Source of the DNA: Cycloclasticus sp.
Lineage (GTDB): Bacteria > Pseudomonadota > Gammaproteobacteria > Methylococcales > Cycloclasticaceae
Reading direction: 5' to 3'
Length of the DNA stretch: 64,000 bases
NCBI GenBank assembly: GCA_040743155.1
Contig: JBFLJU010000001.1
Span: forward strand, 372,001-436,000
Under the pieces are notes generated by a model that did not search any database, was not told the DNA's origin, and worked only from the letters and a program-made list of their open reading frames with translations. Made by a program: the position numbers and the translations under genes. Below, piece by piece: positions 1 to 10,940 of the stretch (position 1 is the first letter of the stretch; every line of letters begins with the position of its first letter).

Positions 1-286
1 CCAAAATACCCAGATCAATACGTACGGGCCCTAGTTTCATTTTTTGTAAGGCAATTAAAACTTTGAAGCTGTCGTGAATAGAAAGCTCAGTTTTTTCAAA
101 CTGGCGAACATAGCGATGGAGTTTAAGTAGAGTGACGGGTGAGGCGTTAATCAATGTTCGGCCATAAATTTTGAGGACGACCCCGCTTCCACGGTACATT
201 TTGCCAATGATAGGAATCATGCTTTCAGCAATTTCTTGGCGACTTTCCCACTCAGCTAAATATTGATCGTGTTGTTCTACACTCAT
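1..286 (-). CDS. GAPDH-like protein, N-terminal part (runs off window)
   Basis: A reading frame enters from the left edge on the minus strand and starts with ATG at 286, preceded by a weak AGGTACC leader. The first 95 residues, beginning MSVEQHDQYLAEWESRQEIA, resemble the N-terminal extension of the long (about 460-490 residue) glyceraldehyde-3-phosphate dehydrogenase-like proteins of Pseudomonas and relatives, with the typical AEWxxRxxxAExMIPxIGxxYR and IYGRxLIN stretches. The Rossmann fold and catalytic Cys would lie beyond the edge, so the enzymatic role (NAD(P)-dependent oxidation of glyceraldehyde 3-phosphate) is not shown here. Assignment is from memory of the family and rests on this extension only. 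Confidence 0.6.
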   Translation of the reverse strand, partial: MSVEQHDQYLAEWESRQEIAESMIPIIGKMYRGSGVVLKIYGRTLINASPVTLLKLHRYVRQFEKTELSIHDSFKVLIALQKMKLGPVRIDLGIL

Positions 287-422
287 AAAAGGTACCTGTA
301 TTTTTAAAAATTAAAGAAAAATTATATCAAACATTAACAGCAAATTGTGCGGCGCAACTTTGGCCGCGGCATTTTAAACGAGCTTAACGTTGGGTATTAA
401 AATTAAGCTGAACTGTTAAGGC

Positions 423-1427
423 TTAGTAACTGCGTTGAATGGAAAATAAAGCGAGTTGTTCCATCGCTTGCTTGTAATTGCTATCGGGAATATTACTTAA
501 GGCATCAATGGCTTTTTGGGCTTCTTGGTCAGCGAGCTGTGCCGTGTAGTCTAAAGAACCTGTTGACTTAATGATGGCCAGAATATCAAGGTATGCATCA
601 CGGTTGCCATTTTTAATGGTCTCCTTAATGAACTTGGACTGTTCTGCCGTTCCGTGCGCCATGGCGTGAATTAAGGGGAGAGTCGGTTTGCCTTCCGCCA
701 AATCATCTCCGAGATTTTTACCGAGCTCTGCTACGTCTGCGGTGTAATCGAGCATGTCATCCATAATTTGGAAGGCATTGCCTAAGTGAAGGCCATAGGT
801 GGAGAGCGCTTTTTCAGTTTCCTCATCTTTGTTTGCCAATACAGCACCTAGTCGGGTGCCGGCTTCAAAAAGTTTTGCCGTTTTTCGTCGAATAACTTCA
901 AGGTATTGTGCTTCACTGGTGTCTGGGTTGTTGATGTTGAGGAGCTGTAATACCTCGCCTTCAGCAATGGCGTTCGTGGCGTGGGACAAAATATCCATTA
1001 CGCGCATATTGTTGACGCCAACCATCATTTCAAATGAACGTGAATACAAGAAATCACCCACTAGAACGCTAGCGGCATTGCCCCATATGGCATTCGCAGT
1101 CTCATCGCCACGCCGCATGTCTGATTCGTCAACAACATCGTCGTGTAATAAGGTGGCGGTGTGAATAAATTCAATAACAGCGGCCAGTGTTGTGTGGTCT
1201 TTTCCTTCATAGCCTAATGCGCACGCCGATAATGCAACTAGCATGGGTCTTAGGCGCTTGCCACCACTATTAACAATGTGAAAACCAATTTGATTGATTA
1301 GCACGACGTCTGAATTTAACTCTTGTAAAATCTCTTTATCAACTTGAGCCATGATGGGCGACATCAGCTGCTGAATTGTTTTAAAGTCTATTGGTTGTGA
1401 TGCTGCTGATGAATTTGTGCTGCTCAT
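423..1427 (-). CDS. ispB: Octaprenyl diphosphate synthase
   Basis: Trans-polyprenyl diphosphate synthase that elongates farnesyl diphosphate with isopentenyl diphosphate to make the ubiquinone side chain. Both aspartate-rich Mg-binding motifs are present, DDVVD at about residues 96-100 and DDMLD at about 223-227, as is the substrate-binding GGKRLRP near residue 63. From the ATG at 1427 the protein is 334 residues, close to E. coli IspB (323). The frame is open to an ATG at 1481, which would add 18 residues with no family match; neither start has a clear ribosome binding site, so I prefer the shorter form. It is divergent from rplU, the usual gammaproteobacterial arrangement. Confidence 0.93.
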   Translation of the reverse strand: MSSTNSSAASQPIDFKTIQQLMSPIMAQVDKEILQELNSDVVLINQIGFHIVNSGGKRLRPMLVALSACALGYEGKDHTTLAAVIEFIHTATLLHDDVVDESDMRRGDETANAIWGNAASVLVGDFLYSRSFEMMVGVNNMRVMDILSHATNAIAEGEVLQLLNINNPDTSEAQYLEVIRRKTAKLFEAGTRLGAVLANKDEETEKALSTYGLHLGNAFQIMDDMLDYTADVAELGKNLGDDLAEGKPTLPLIHAMAHGTAEQSKFIKETIKNGNRDAYLDILAIIKSTGSLDYTAQLADQEAQKAIDALSNIPDSNYKQAMEQLALFSIQRSY

Positions 1428-1518
1428 GTGGCGGTAATGTGAAGTAAAATGAATTAATGGAGTATGATAACAAGGATTCATGCTTTTTAAGAAAAAGCTT
1501 TTCTATGTTTATTTGGGA

Positions 1519-1547
1519 TTGACCAAATGCGCGCTAAAGGATAAAAT
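1519..1547 (+). promoter_or_regulatory. Sigma-70 promoter of rplU-rpmA
   Basis: TTGACC at 1519-1524 and TAAAAT at 1542-1547 are separated by exactly 17 bp, close to the sigma-70 consensus, and lie 46 bp before the rplU start codon. A GGGAG ribosome binding site precedes the ATG. Confidence 0.7.
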
Positions 1548-1593
1548 TCGCCTCTTTTTTAAAACCACCCACAAACTAGGGAGTCTCTAGACA

Positions 1594-1908
1594 ATGTACG
1601 CGGTAATTCAAACAGGCGGTAAACAATATAAGGTCGCCGAGGGTGATTTCCTTAAGATCGAAAAATTAGACGTTGAAGAAGGTAGCGAAGTTACTTTTGA
1701 ATCAGTTCTATTGGTGAATGGTGAAGCGGGCCTTAAGGTTGGCACACCTAATATTGATGGGGCAACGGTTACAGCAACTGTGAAATCTCAAGGGCGTCAC
1801 AAAAAAATACATATCATTAAATTCAAACGTAGAAAACACCATATGAAGAAAATGGGTCATCGTCAGTATTACACTGAAGTACTCATTACTGGTATTTCTG
1901 CGGCTTAA
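1594..1908 (+). CDS. rplU: 50S ribosomal protein L21
   Basis: Large-subunit protein that binds 23S rRNA, near L20. The 104-residue product starts [14 protein letters not shown] and has the C-terminal basic stretch with [15 protein letters not shown] and the YTEVLITGI ending, all typical of L21; length equals the usual 103-104. It is followed 18 bp later by rpmA, with which it forms the standard two-gene operon, and it is driven by the promoter at 1519-1547. Confidence 0.98.
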   Translation: MYAVIQTGGKQYKVAEGDFLKIEKLDVEEGSEVTFESVLLVNGEAGLKVGTPNIDGATVTATVKSQGRHKKIHIIKFKRRKHHMKKMGHRQYYTEVLITGISAA

Positions 1909-1926
1909 TCAACAAAGGACAGATTC

Positions 1927-2184
1927 ATGGCACATAAGAAAGCAGGCGGTAGTACTAAGAACGGTCGCGATTCCGAGTCGAAGCGGCTTGGCGTTAAGCG
2001 TTATGGCGGTCAAAGTGTTCTAGCGGGTAATATTTTAGTTCGCCAAAGAGGCACACGTTTCCATGCAGGCGAAAATGTAGGTATGGGTAAAGATCACACC
2101 TTATTTGCGACTGAAGAAGGCAAGGTGGTTTTTGAAGTTAAAGGCCCGAAGCGTAGAAAGTATATTCGTATCGAAACTGTTTAA
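1927..2184 (+). CDS. rpmA: 50S ribosomal protein L27
   Basis: Large-subunit protein whose N-terminus reaches the peptidyl transferase centre. The 85-residue sequence begins [20 protein letters not shown], with the AHKKAGGS tail seen in Gram-negative L27 (no cleaved prosequence), and continues with [20 protein letters not shown]. An AAAGGA ribosome binding site lies just before the ATG. Co-transcribed with rplU and closed by the terminator at 2230-2258. Confidence 0.98.
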   Translation: MAHKKAGGSTKNGRDSESKRLGVKRYGGQSVLAGNILVRQRGTRFHAGENVGMGKDHTLFATEEGKVVFEVKGPKRRKYIRIETV

Positions 2185-2229
2185 TGTAAAAAACAGTGCG
2201 CTGCGGTGATAACGGCAGGTACGTATTTT

Positions 2230-2258
2230 AAAAAACCCTGTCTTTGACAGGGTTTTTT
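2230..2258 (+). terminator. Intrinsic terminator after rpmA
   Basis: An ACCCTGTC/GACAGGGT stem with a 3-nt loop is flanked by A and T runs (6 Ts), a classical Rho-independent terminator between rpmA and obgE. The flanking A run means it may also work on the minus strand. Confidence 0.9.
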
Positions 2259-2299
2259 ATTGCTTCAAAAGACCGGTAGGCTTTGAACGACTAAATTAA

Positions 2300-3379
<1,080 letters not shown>

Positions 3380-3388
3380 TTCACTGGT

Positions 3389-4513
3389 ATGAAGTCAAGA
3401 GCGGATTTAAAACGGGCGAAATGTTGTGTCATCAAGATTGGTAGTGCGGTCCTGACAGACAACGGCCAAGGGTTAAATCGTGTGGCTATTGATAATTGGG
3501 TGGCGCAAATTAGTGAGTTAAAGTCACGTGGTATTGCTGTGATTGTCGTCTCATCAGGGTCTGTTGCTGAAGGGATGGTGAGGCTGGGTTGGTCTGAACG
3601 CCCTCACGCGCTGCAAGAGCTTCAAGCGGCGGCTTCGGTTGGGCAAATGGGGTTAATTCAAGCGTATGAGCGAAGTTTTCAGGAACAAGGGTTTAAAACC
3701 GCTCAAGTTTTACTAACGCACGATGACTTGGCCAATAGAAAACGCTATTTAAACGCACGTGCAACAATCAAAACGTTGTTGGCTTTATCGGTTGTTCCTA
3801 TTATTAATGAAAACGACGTGGTGGCGAACGAGGAATTACGTGTAGGTGATAATGATACCTTGGCCGCTATTATCGCTAACTTAATGAGTGCTGACTTGTT
3901 AATGATTTTAACGGATCAAGACGGTTTTTTTGACAGTGATCCAAGGGTGAACCCTGCGGCGACGTTAATAGACTACGCAAGCGTGAACGATGAAACCTTA
4001 GACTCAGCTGCCAGTGGTGGTTCAGGTAGTCTCGGACGTGGAGGGATGCAGACGAAATTAACCGCAGCGCGAATAGCATCGCGTTCTGGGACGGCTACCA
4101 TTATTGCGCCGGGTTTAAAGCAGCGTGTTATTTTGGACGTTATCGACGGTGAATCGGTTGGGACGTTGCTAATACCAGACGATGCGCCTGTTTCAGCTCG
4201 TAAGCGTTGGCTAACGGCGCACTTGGATATAAAAGGTCAGGTGGTAATAGATAACGGCGCAGCTCAGGCGATTAAAAAGTCTGGCGTTAGTTTGTTGCCG
4301 ATTGGTGTCGTAGCCGTTAGCGGCGATTTTGATAGGGGTGAGTTAGTCGCTTGCGTTAACCAGAACGGTAAAGAGCTTGCGCGAGGTTTGGTGAATTACA
4401 GTTCAGCCGATATTGATATTATTAAACAGAATAAAAGTACTGAGATTGAACAGTTAATTGGTTTTGTAGGTGAATCTGAAATTATTCACCGAGATAACTT
4501 AGTATTGCTTTGA
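3389..4513 (+). CDS. proB: Glutamate 5-kinase
   Basis: Phosphorylates glutamate with ATP in the first step of proline synthesis. The amino-acid-kinase domain starts VIKIGSAVLT and has the VVSSGSVAEG and NENDVVANEELRVGDNDTLAA signatures plus the GGMQTKLTAARIA substrate region. A C-terminal PUA domain follows from about residue 280 (DIKGQVVIDNGA through LARGLVNYSS). The 374 residues match the usual 367-375. It lies 9 bp after obgE, and a shared terminator separates it from convergent rpsT. Confidence 0.96.
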   Translation: MKSRADLKRAKCCVIKIGSAVLTDNGQGLNRVAIDNWVAQISELKSRGIAVIVVSSGSVAEGMVRLGWSERPHALQELQAAASVGQMGLIQAYERSFQEQGFKTAQVLLTHDDLANRKRYLNARATIKTLLALSVVPIINENDVVANEELRVGDNDTLAAIIANLMSADLLMILTDQDGFFDSDPRVNPAATLIDYASVNDETLDSAASGGSGSLGRGGMQTKLTAARIASRSGTATIIAPGLKQRVILDVIDGESVGTLLIPDDAPVSARKRWLTAHLDIKGQVVIDNGAAQAIKKSGVSLLPIGVVAVSGDFDRGELVACVNQNGKELARGLVNYSSADIDIIKQNKSTEIEQLIGFVGESEIIHRDNLVLL

Positions 4514-4533
4514 GCTTAGAAAATTAGGGCAAT

Positions 4534-4562
4534 AAAAAGCCGACCATAAGGTCGGCTTTTTT
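4534..4562. terminator. Bidirectional terminator between proB and rpsT
   Basis: AAAAAGCCGACC and GGTCGGCTTTTTT form a perfect 12-bp stem with a 4-nt loop between two convergent genes. A run on one arm and T run on the other let it act on both strands. Confidence 0.92.
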
Positions 4563-4577
4563 AGATCTTGCAGAAAA

Positions 4578-4847
4578 TTATGCTTGTTTTAACTTTACGA
4601 CTCGAGCATTAAGGCGGCTTTTTAAACGAGCTGCTTTGTTTCTGTGGATTAAACCTTTGGTGACAGCGCCATCAATATAAGGCACGGCTTCTTTATAAGC
4701 GGTTTCACTTGCTTCAGCATTGCCATCATCAGCACTATAAATAACACGTTTAATTTTTGTACGTAATCGAGTACGAGCTGCCATGTTAGTCTGACGGTTT
4801 TTTTCTGCTTGTTTGGCGCGTTTTAACGCTTGTGCACTGTTAGCCAA
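4578..4847 (-). CDS. rpsT: 30S ribosomal protein S20 (UUG start)
   Basis: Small-subunit protein binding the 5' domain of 16S rRNA. S20 begins (M)ANSAQALKRAKQAEKNR; that sequence here is preceded directly by a TTG codon at 4847, with an AGAGGAT ribosome binding site upstream. The frame stays open to an ATG at 4910, but those 21 extra residues have no S20 counterpart. With the TTG start the protein is 89 residues, against 87 in E. coli, whose rpsT also starts with UUG, a feature tied to its autoregulation. Gene is monocistronic and divergent from murJ. Confidence 0.93.
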   Translation of the reverse strand: MANSAQALKRAKQAEKNRQTNMAARTRLRTKIKRVIYSADDGNAEASETAYKEAVPYIDGAVTKGLIHRNKAARLKSRLNARVVKLKQA

Positions 4848-5145
4848 GGTAAATCCTCTATTGATGTAAAAAAGATTTGGCATTTTGCTGAAATATTTAA
4901 GATTTGTCAAGCCTGAGAGACGTTTACATTGCTAATAATACATAAACGCAAGGATTTTAATGAATACTTAAATCTAAGCGCGCTTAAATCAACCATTCGA
5001 CCCTAGTTTTTTTATCGTGCGGCGATGATTAAGCAACGCTTCTTAAATCTAAGGTGTGTTGCCTAGCGTATCGTCTTATAATGAACCCGAGTTAATCAAT
5101 CAAACCAACCCTCTGTGAGGGTAAAAAGAAACTTAATACACAGGG

Positions 5146-6690
5146 GTGAAGACGCTGAGTAAAACGCTAATAAAATCGACAGCTATTGTTGGTAGCATGA
5201 CGATGGTTTCGCGTGTCTTAGGATTTATTCGCGATATTGTTATTGCGCGTTATTTTGGTGCGGGTGAAGGTACCGATGCTTTTTTTGTGGCGTTTAAAAT
5301 CCCTAACTTTATGCGACGTTTGTTTGCAGAAGGTGCTTTTTCACAAGCATTTGTGCCGGTGTTGTCAGAATATAAAGAAAGCCAGTCAACCGAGGCGTTA
5401 AAAGAACTGATTGGCAAAACAGCGGGTACGCTGGCGACCGTGTTGTTCTTTATAACATTACTTGGCGTCATTGGTGCACCGATTTTAATTTATCTATTCG
5501 CGCCAGGCTTTGCATCAGAAGGCTCGCGTCATGATTTGGCGGTGGAAATGCTGCGGCTCACCTTCCCGTACTTGTTTTTCATTTCCTTAACAGCAATGGC
5601 GGGCGGGGTGCTAAACACCTTCGGTAAATTTGCTATCCCAGCGATAACACCAGTGTTGTTAAACCTATCATTCTTAGCGGCGGTTTTTTGGTTGTCCCCT
5701 TTGTTGGATGAACCGATTATGGCGCTGGCTTGGGGTGTTTTATTTGCGGGAATAGCTCAGTTGGTGTTTCAATTCCCATTCTTGAAAAAACTGGGCTTAA
5801 TGCCACGGTTGAGTTTTAGTCGTGATCATGCGGGTGTAAAAAAAATCATGAACTTGATGTTGCCGGCGTTATTTGGCGTGTCGGTCACGCAAATTAACTT
5901 ATTGGTTGATACCTTGTTGGCATCATTTTTAGTGACCGGTAGCGTATCTTGGCTTTATTTTTCAGATAGGTTGGTGGAGTTCCCTCTAGGTATTTTTGGC
6001 ATTGCTCTGGCAACCGCTATTCTGCCAAACTTATCTAAAAGCTATGCCGCTGGTAAAACCGACGATTTTTCAGCGAGTTTAGATTCTGGCTTGCGTTGGG
6101 TGGTTCTGTTAGGGTTACCGGCCGCCGCAGGGTTATTCTTTTTGGCACAACCGATGTTGGCGACGCTGTTTCAATACGATGCTTTTAGCACGAGCGATGT
6201 GGATAGTGCTTCGCTCAGCCTGATGGCCTATGCGGTTGGCTTGCCGGCATTTATATTGGTTAAAGTGCTAGTGCCGGGGTTTACCTCAAGGCAGGACATG
6301 AAAACGCCGGTAAGAATAGGTGTGATAGCGGTGGTTTCAAATATGCTGATGAGTGTGACGTTAGTGTTCTTTTTTCAACACGCGGGTTTAGCCTTGGCGA
6401 CTTCGTTGGCGGCTTTTTTAAATGCCGGTCTGTTGTATAGAGCCTTACTTAAAGAGGGTATATTTAAACCGCAACAAGGCTGGGCGAGTTTTATTGTAAA
6501 AGTGCTGTTTGCAAACCTCATCGTTGGCGTTATTTATTTTTATGACTATTCGTTGATGCAGTGGTACGAATGGGGTGCATTTGATAGGGCACTGCATTTA
6601 ACACTTGAAATATTATCGGTGGCTACTTTGTATGTCGCGAGCATCTTGTTGCTCGGTATTCGGCCACGACATTTGTTGTTTAAAGGTTAA
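5146..6690 (+). CDS. murJ: Lipid II flippase
   Basis: Inner-membrane MOP-superfamily transporter that moves lipid II to the periplasmic face for peptidoglycan synthesis. The N-terminus contains the conserved SMTMVSRVLGFIRDIVIARYFG and GTDAFFVAFKIPNFMRRLFAEGAFSQAFVPVL blocks (quoted here in part), with the arginines needed for flipping. There are about 14 hydrophobic segments across 514 residues, the usual size. The start is a GTG at 5146 without a good ribosome binding site; a different nearby start cannot be ruled out. It begins the murJ-ribF-ileS-lspA run and is 8 bp before ribF. Confidence 0.95.
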   Translation: MKTLSKTLIKSTAIVGSMTMVSRVLGFIRDIVIARYFGAGEGTDAFFVAFKIPNFMRRLFAEGAFSQAFVPVLSEYKESQSTEALKELIGKTAGTLATVLFFITLLGVIGAPILIYLFAPGFASEGSRHDLAVEMLRLTFPYLFFISLTAMAGGVLNTFGKFAIPAITPVLLNLSFLAAVFWLSPLLDEPIMALAWGVLFAGIAQLVFQFPFLKKLGLMPRLSFSRDHAGVKKIMNLMLPALFGVSVTQINLLVDTLLASFLVTGSVSWLYFSDRLVEFPLGIFGIALATAILPNLSKSYAAGKTDDFSASLDSGLRWVVLLGLPAAAGLFFLAQPMLATLFQYDAFSTSDVDSASLSLMAYAVGLPAFILVKVLVPGFTSRQDMKTPVRIGVIAVVSNMLMSVTLVFFFQHAGLALATSLAAFLNAGLLYRALLKEGIFKPQQGWASFIVKVLFANLIVGVIYFYDYSLMQWYEWGAFDRALHLTLEILSVATLYVASILLLGIRPRHLLFKG

Positions 6691-6698
6691 GAAAACAC

Positions 6699-7628
6699 AT
6701 GAAGTTAATTAGATATTTACCTGATGAAGCCGTTTTTCCTAATGGATGCGCACTAACCATTGGCAACTTTGATGGTGTTCATGCCGGCCACCGTATGGTG
6801 TTGGCTGAGTTAATGAACCAAGCGGCGGCATCGGGTTTACAGGCCGTTGTGATGTGTTTTGAACCACAACCGATTGAATATTTTAGGGCAGATGCTGCGC
6901 CAGCAAGAATTTCAACAGCACGAGATAAAATAGAACAATTATCGGCGGTGGGTGTCGATGCGCTTTACCTCGTACGTTTCAATGCTGCACTGGCGAATAT
7001 GTCAGCCGAGCAATTTGTGCAAATGCTCGTTCAGCAGCTCAATATTAAAAAACTGATTGTTGGGGATGATTTTTGTTTTGGTAAGAACCGGCAGGGTAAC
7101 TTTGACTACTTAACCGTTGCCGGCGAAAAATTCGGTTTCTCCGTACAACGATCTAATTCATTTAAGATAGAAAATGAGCGTGTCAGCAGCACCTTAATTC
7201 GTCATGCCTTTGAAAAAGGCCAGTTAGAAAAAGCCGCGATATATCTAGATCGACGTTACAACATGTCAGGTCGTGTTATACATGGTCAGAAAAGGGGGCG
7301 AGAGCTAGGTTTTCCTACGGCGAATATTCGTGTCAAGAATAGAAAAACTCCGCTTCAGGGGGTTTTTGCCGTTACAATAAGGCTTGAATCTGGCTTGTTA
7401 TATAAAGGGGTCGCTAATGTTGGTACGCGACCTTCTATTGAAGACGTAACTGCTGTTCTATTAGAGGCGCATTTGTTTGAATTCTCAGGCAATTTATATG
7501 GTCAACGCGTCGTCGTTACTTTTGCAAAAAAGCTTCGAGATGAGAAAAAATTTGAGAACTTAGAACAGCTAACACAGCAAATTTTAATAGATTCTGCACA
7601 AGCCAAAAAACACTTTAATCAGACATAA
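6699..7628 (+). CDS. ribF: Bifunctional riboflavin kinase/FMN adenylyltransferase
   Basis: Makes FMN and then FAD from riboflavin. The N-terminal adenylyltransferase domain carries [12 protein letters not shown] (residues 21-32) and the [14 protein letters not shown] block; the C-terminal kinase domain has [13 protein letters not shown] and the [14 protein letters not shown] signature. Length 309 matches the prokaryotic family. It sits between murJ and ileS with short gaps, as in many gammaproteobacteria. No FMN riboswitch is seen upstream. Confidence 0.95.
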   Translation: MKLIRYLPDEAVFPNGCALTIGNFDGVHAGHRMVLAELMNQAAASGLQAVVMCFEPQPIEYFRADAAPARISTARDKIEQLSAVGVDALYLVRFNAALANMSAEQFVQMLVQQLNIKKLIVGDDFCFGKNRQGNFDYLTVAGEKFGFSVQRSNSFKIENERVSSTLIRHAFEKGQLEKAAIYLDRRYNMSGRVIHGQKRGRELGFPTANIRVKNRKTPLQGVFAVTIRLESGLLYKGVANVGTRPSIEDVTAVLLEAHLFEFSGNLYGQRVVVTFAKKLRDEKKFENLEQLTQQILIDSAQAKKHFNQT

Positions 7629-7644
7629 ACACCCTAAGAGCACG

Positions 7645-10458
7645 ATGGATTACAAAACTACACTGAACTTGCCGAAAACGAGCTTTCCAATGAAGGCGAA
7701 CCTTGCTAACCGTGAACCCGCCGTGTTGAAGCGTTGGCAAGAAATGGGTTTATATCAGAAAATTCGCGATAAATTTGCAGGTTGCCCACCATTTGTTCTG
7801 CACGATGGTCCTCCGTATGCGAATGGGCCCATTCATATTGGCCATGCGGTTAACAAAGTGCTGAAAGATATGATAATTAAGAGTAAAACCTTGCAGGGTT
7901 TTGATTCGCCTTATGTGCCAGGCTGGGATTGTCATGGTCTGCCGATCGAATTAATGGTCGAGAAGAAAATTGGTAAGGCGGGTGTTAAGGTGTCGGCGTC
8001 TGAATTCCGTAAGGCGTGTCGAACGTATGCGACAAAGCAAGTGGCGATGCAAAAAGAAGAGTTTGTTCGACTCGGCGTTTTTGGTGATTGGGAACGGCCT
8101 TACTTAAGCATGGACTTCCAATTTGAAGCGGACGTTGTTCGTTCATTGGGCCGTATTATTGAAAACGGCCATTTACACAAAGGTTCAAAGCCTGTGCACT
8201 GGTGTACGGATTGTGGCTCGGCGTTAGCTGAAGCCGAGGTTGAATACGAAGACAAACGTTCGCCGGCGATTGATGTGCGTTTTACAGTGAAAGATGAGAC
8301 GACCTTTGTTGAACATTTTCACAGTAGCGATGGCTCACCTGGGCACGGCCCTATATCGGTGGTTATTTGGACCACAACACCATGGACGTTACCAGCAAAC
8401 CAAGCGGTTTCTTTAAACCCTGAGTTTGACTACGTGATGGTGCAAAGCGGTGAAGAGCGTTTGGTTTTAGCCGAGAAGTTGCTTAAAGACACCATGCTAC
8501 GTTATGGCGTTGATGATTATCGTGTTATCGCTTATTGCAAAGGCAGCGATTTAGATTATATGACGCTTCACCACCCGTTCTATGATCGCGTGGTGCCGAT
8601 TATTGTGGGCCACCACGTGACCGCCGAAGCTGGCACAGGCGCTGTTCATACCGCGCCCGGTCATGGTCAAGATGATTACGTTATCGGTCAGCAATATAAC
8701 CTGCCGGTGGACAACCCTGTTGGTGATAACGGTGTGTTCTTAGCGAGCACGCCATTGTTTGCTGGCAAGCATGTATTCAACGCGAATAATGATGTGATTG
8801 ATGCTTTAAAAGAGCGTGGTGCGTTAGTGCACGAAGAAGCACTAAATCACAGCTATCCGCATTGTTGGCGGCATAAAACTCCCATTATCTTTAGAGCTAC
8901 CCCGCAGTGGTTTATCTCAATGGATAAAAATAACTTACGCGATAAGGCACTAGCAGAAATCAAACGCGTGTCGTGGATACCAGAATGGGGCGAAGCGCGT
9001 ATCAATAGCATGGTAGAGGGGCGCCCAGATTGGTGTATTTCTCGTCAACGTAACTGGGGCGTACCCATTGCGTTATTTGTGCATAAAGAGAGCGGTGAGT
9101 TGCACCCCAATACGGCCAGCTTGATAGAGCAGGTCGCTACCATGATTGAGAAATCGGGTATTGATGCATGGTTTGAATTAGAGTCGGCTGAATTGTTGGG
9201 TGATGAAGCGGCTGATTACACTAAAATTAATGATATTTTAGACGTTTGGTTTGATTCAGGTGTCACCCATTCATGTGTCTTAGAAAGGCGTGAACAACTG
9301 ACATTCCCAGCGGCAATGTACCTTGAAGGCTCTGATCAACATCGTGGTTGGTTCCAGTCATCATTGTTAACATCGGTAGCGATGAATGGCTGTGCACCCT
9401 TTGAATCGGTGTTAACGCACGGTTTTACGGTTGATGCAAAAGGCATGAAAATGTCTAAATCACGAGGCAATGTGGTGGCGCCGCAAAAAGTGATTAAGTC
9501 ATTGGGTGCAGATGTTTTACGCCTTTGGGTGTCGGCGAATGATTACACCGGTGAAATGACGGTCTCTGATGAGATCTTAAAACGTGCAGCGGATGTGTAT
9601 CGTCGTTTAAGGAATACCGCGCGTTATTTATTGTCCAATCTAAATGATTTTGACCCGGCTAGCGATGCCTTATCTTTTGATCAGATGTTACCGCTAGACC
9701 GTTGGGCGATTGAAAAAACGCAGCAAGTACAAAAAGAGGTGCTGGATAATTATGACCAGTATCAATTCTTGCAAGTGCACCAAAAAATCCATCATTTTTG
9801 TTCGGTCGATATGGGTAGTTTTTATCTAGATGTGATTAAGGATCGTCAATACACATTGCAACAGAACAGTTTGGCAAGGCGTTCTTCTCAAACGGCGATG
9901 TTTCATATTGCCGAGGCATTTGTACGTTGGATTGCCCCCATCCTGAGCTACACGGCAGAAGAAATTTGGTTAGCGATGCCGGGTGAGCGAGAGGAGTCTG
10001 TATTTTTAGCAAGGGCGTATGACAGTTTCCCAGACTCAACTAGCAAGGAAATGGCTGAGTTAGAATTTTGGCAACCGATTATTGATACTCGAGAATTAGT
10101 GAGTAAAGAACTGGAGCGAGTTAGGGCGGAAGGACTTATTGGCTCTGCGCTTGATGCCGATGTAACTTTGTATTGTGACGGTGAACTTTTTGAACGGCTT
10201 TCGCAGTTAGAGGATGAGCTTCGCTTTATCTTGATTACGTCGTATGCGCAGGTCAAACCACTTTCAGAGAAAACCGAGCAAGCCAACGCAACAGAGAATA
10301 AAAACCTGTTTATTGACGTGCTGGCGAGCGGGCATGAAAAATGTGTGCGTTGTTGGCATCATCGCGAAGACGTTGGTCAGTCGGAAGCACACCCTGAATT
10401 GTGTGCTCGCTGCGAAGACAATGTTGACGGTGTGGGTGAGGTTAGGCAGTTCGCCTAA
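7645..10458 (+). CDS. ileS: Isoleucyl-tRNA synthetase
   Basis: Class I aminoacyl-tRNA synthetase charging tRNA-Ile, with an editing domain against valine. HIGH is at residues 64-67 within [12 protein letters not shown], and KMSKS lies near residue 603. The CP1 editing domain shows [11 protein letters not shown] and the [16 protein letters not shown] block. A C-terminal zinc site has the CxxC pairs CVRC and CARC (about residues 894-917). At 937 residues it has the length of the bacterial zinc-containing type. It lies between ribF and lspA. Confidence 0.98.
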   Translation: MDYKTTLNLPKTSFPMKANLANREPAVLKRWQEMGLYQKIRDKFAGCPPFVLHDGPPYANGPIHIGHAVNKVLKDMIIKSKTLQGFDSPYVPGWDCHGLPIELMVEKKIGKAGVKVSASEFRKACRTYATKQVAMQKEEFVRLGVFGDWERPYLSMDFQFEADVVRSLGRIIENGHLHKGSKPVHWCTDCGSALAEAEVEYEDKRSPAIDVRFTVKDETTFVEHFHSSDGSPGHGPISVVIWTTTPWTLPANQAVSLNPEFDYVMVQSGEERLVLAEKLLKDTMLRYGVDDYRVIAYCKGSDLDYMTLHHPFYDRVVPIIVGHHVTAEAGTGAVHTAPGHGQDDYVIGQQYNLPVDNPVGDNGVFLASTPLFAGKHVFNANNDVIDALKERGALVHEEALNHSYPHCWRHKTPIIFRATPQWFISMDKNNLRDKALAEIKRVSWIPEWGEARINSMVEGRPDWCISRQRNWGVPIALFVHKESGELHPNTASLIEQVATMIEKSGIDAWFELESAELLGDEAADYTKINDILDVWFDSGVTHSCVLERREQLTFPAAMYLEGSDQHRGWFQSSLLTSVAMNGCAPFESVLTHGFTVDAKGMKMSKSRGNVVAPQKVIKSLGADVLRLWVSANDYTGEMTVSDEILKRAADVYRRLRNTARYLLSNLNDFDPASDALSFDQMLPLDRWAIEKTQQVQKEVLDNYDQYQFLQVHQKIHHFCSVDMGSFYLDVIKDRQYTLQQNSLARRSSQTAMFHIAEAFVRWIAPILSYTAEEIWLAMPGEREESVFLARAYDSFPDSTSKEMAELEFWQPIIDTRELVSKELERVRAEGLIGSALDADVTLYCDGELFERLSQLEDELRFILITSYAQVKPLSEKTEQANATENKNLFIDVLASGHEKCVRCWHHREDVGQSEAHPELCARCEDNVDGVGEVRQFA

Positions 10459-10466
10459 ACAAATCA

Positions 10467-10940
10467 ATGCTGAAGTGGCTGTGGCTTTCGTTAGTCGTTA
10501 TTGTGTTTGATCAGGCGAGCAAGTTTTGGGTTGTAAGTCATTTTGAACTCTATGAATCGTTGAGGTTATTGCCCTCTTTGAACCTAACGTATGTCCGTAA
10601 TACGGGTGCTGCCTTTAGTTTTTTAAGCTCGGCAGGCGGTTGGCAACGTTGGTTTTTTGTTGTGATCGCGCTTGTTGCCACGCTGGTTCTAAGCATTTGG
10701 TTGGCGCGATTAAAATCATCTGAACGTTGGATGGCTGTTACCTTATCGTTGATTTTAGGCGGCGCCGTGGGTAATTTGTATGACCGTATTTCATACGCCT
10801 ATGTCATTGATTTTATAGATGTATATTATAAAACTTGGCACTGGCCGGTGTTCAATGTCGCGGACTCTGCTATTTCAGTTGGGGTTGTGATGATGTTGAT
10901 TGACATTTTTAGAGCTAAGGATTCAAGCCTCGCCGAGTAG
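10467..10940 (+). CDS. lspA: Prolipoprotein signal peptidase (SPase II)
   Basis: Inner-membrane aspartyl protease that removes lipoprotein signal peptides. Four hydrophobic segments and the family blocks are present: YVRNTGAAFSFL, the first catalytic Asp in GNLYDRISYAYVIDFID, and the second in FNVADSAI. The 157 residues match the usual 155-170. It starts 8 bp after ileS. Its last 18 bp overlap the 3' end of convergent ampD. Confidence 0.96.
   Translation: MLKWLWLSLVVIVFDQASKFWVVSHFELYESLRLLPSLNLTYVRNTGAAFSFLSSAGGWQRWFFVVIALVATLVLSIWLARLKSSERWMAVTLSLILGGAVGNLYDRISYAYVIDFIDVYYKTWHWPVFNVADSAISVGVVMMLIDIFRAKDSSLAE

Noticed and set aside
1480-1503. Hairpin GCTTTTT/AAAAAGC before ispB
   Set aside because: Low-complexity A/T stem near the start of a gene; no reason to call a terminator or regulator.
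5059-5082. TTGCCT and TATAAT as a murJ promoter
   Set aside because: Only 12 bp separate the two elements, too short for sigma-70.
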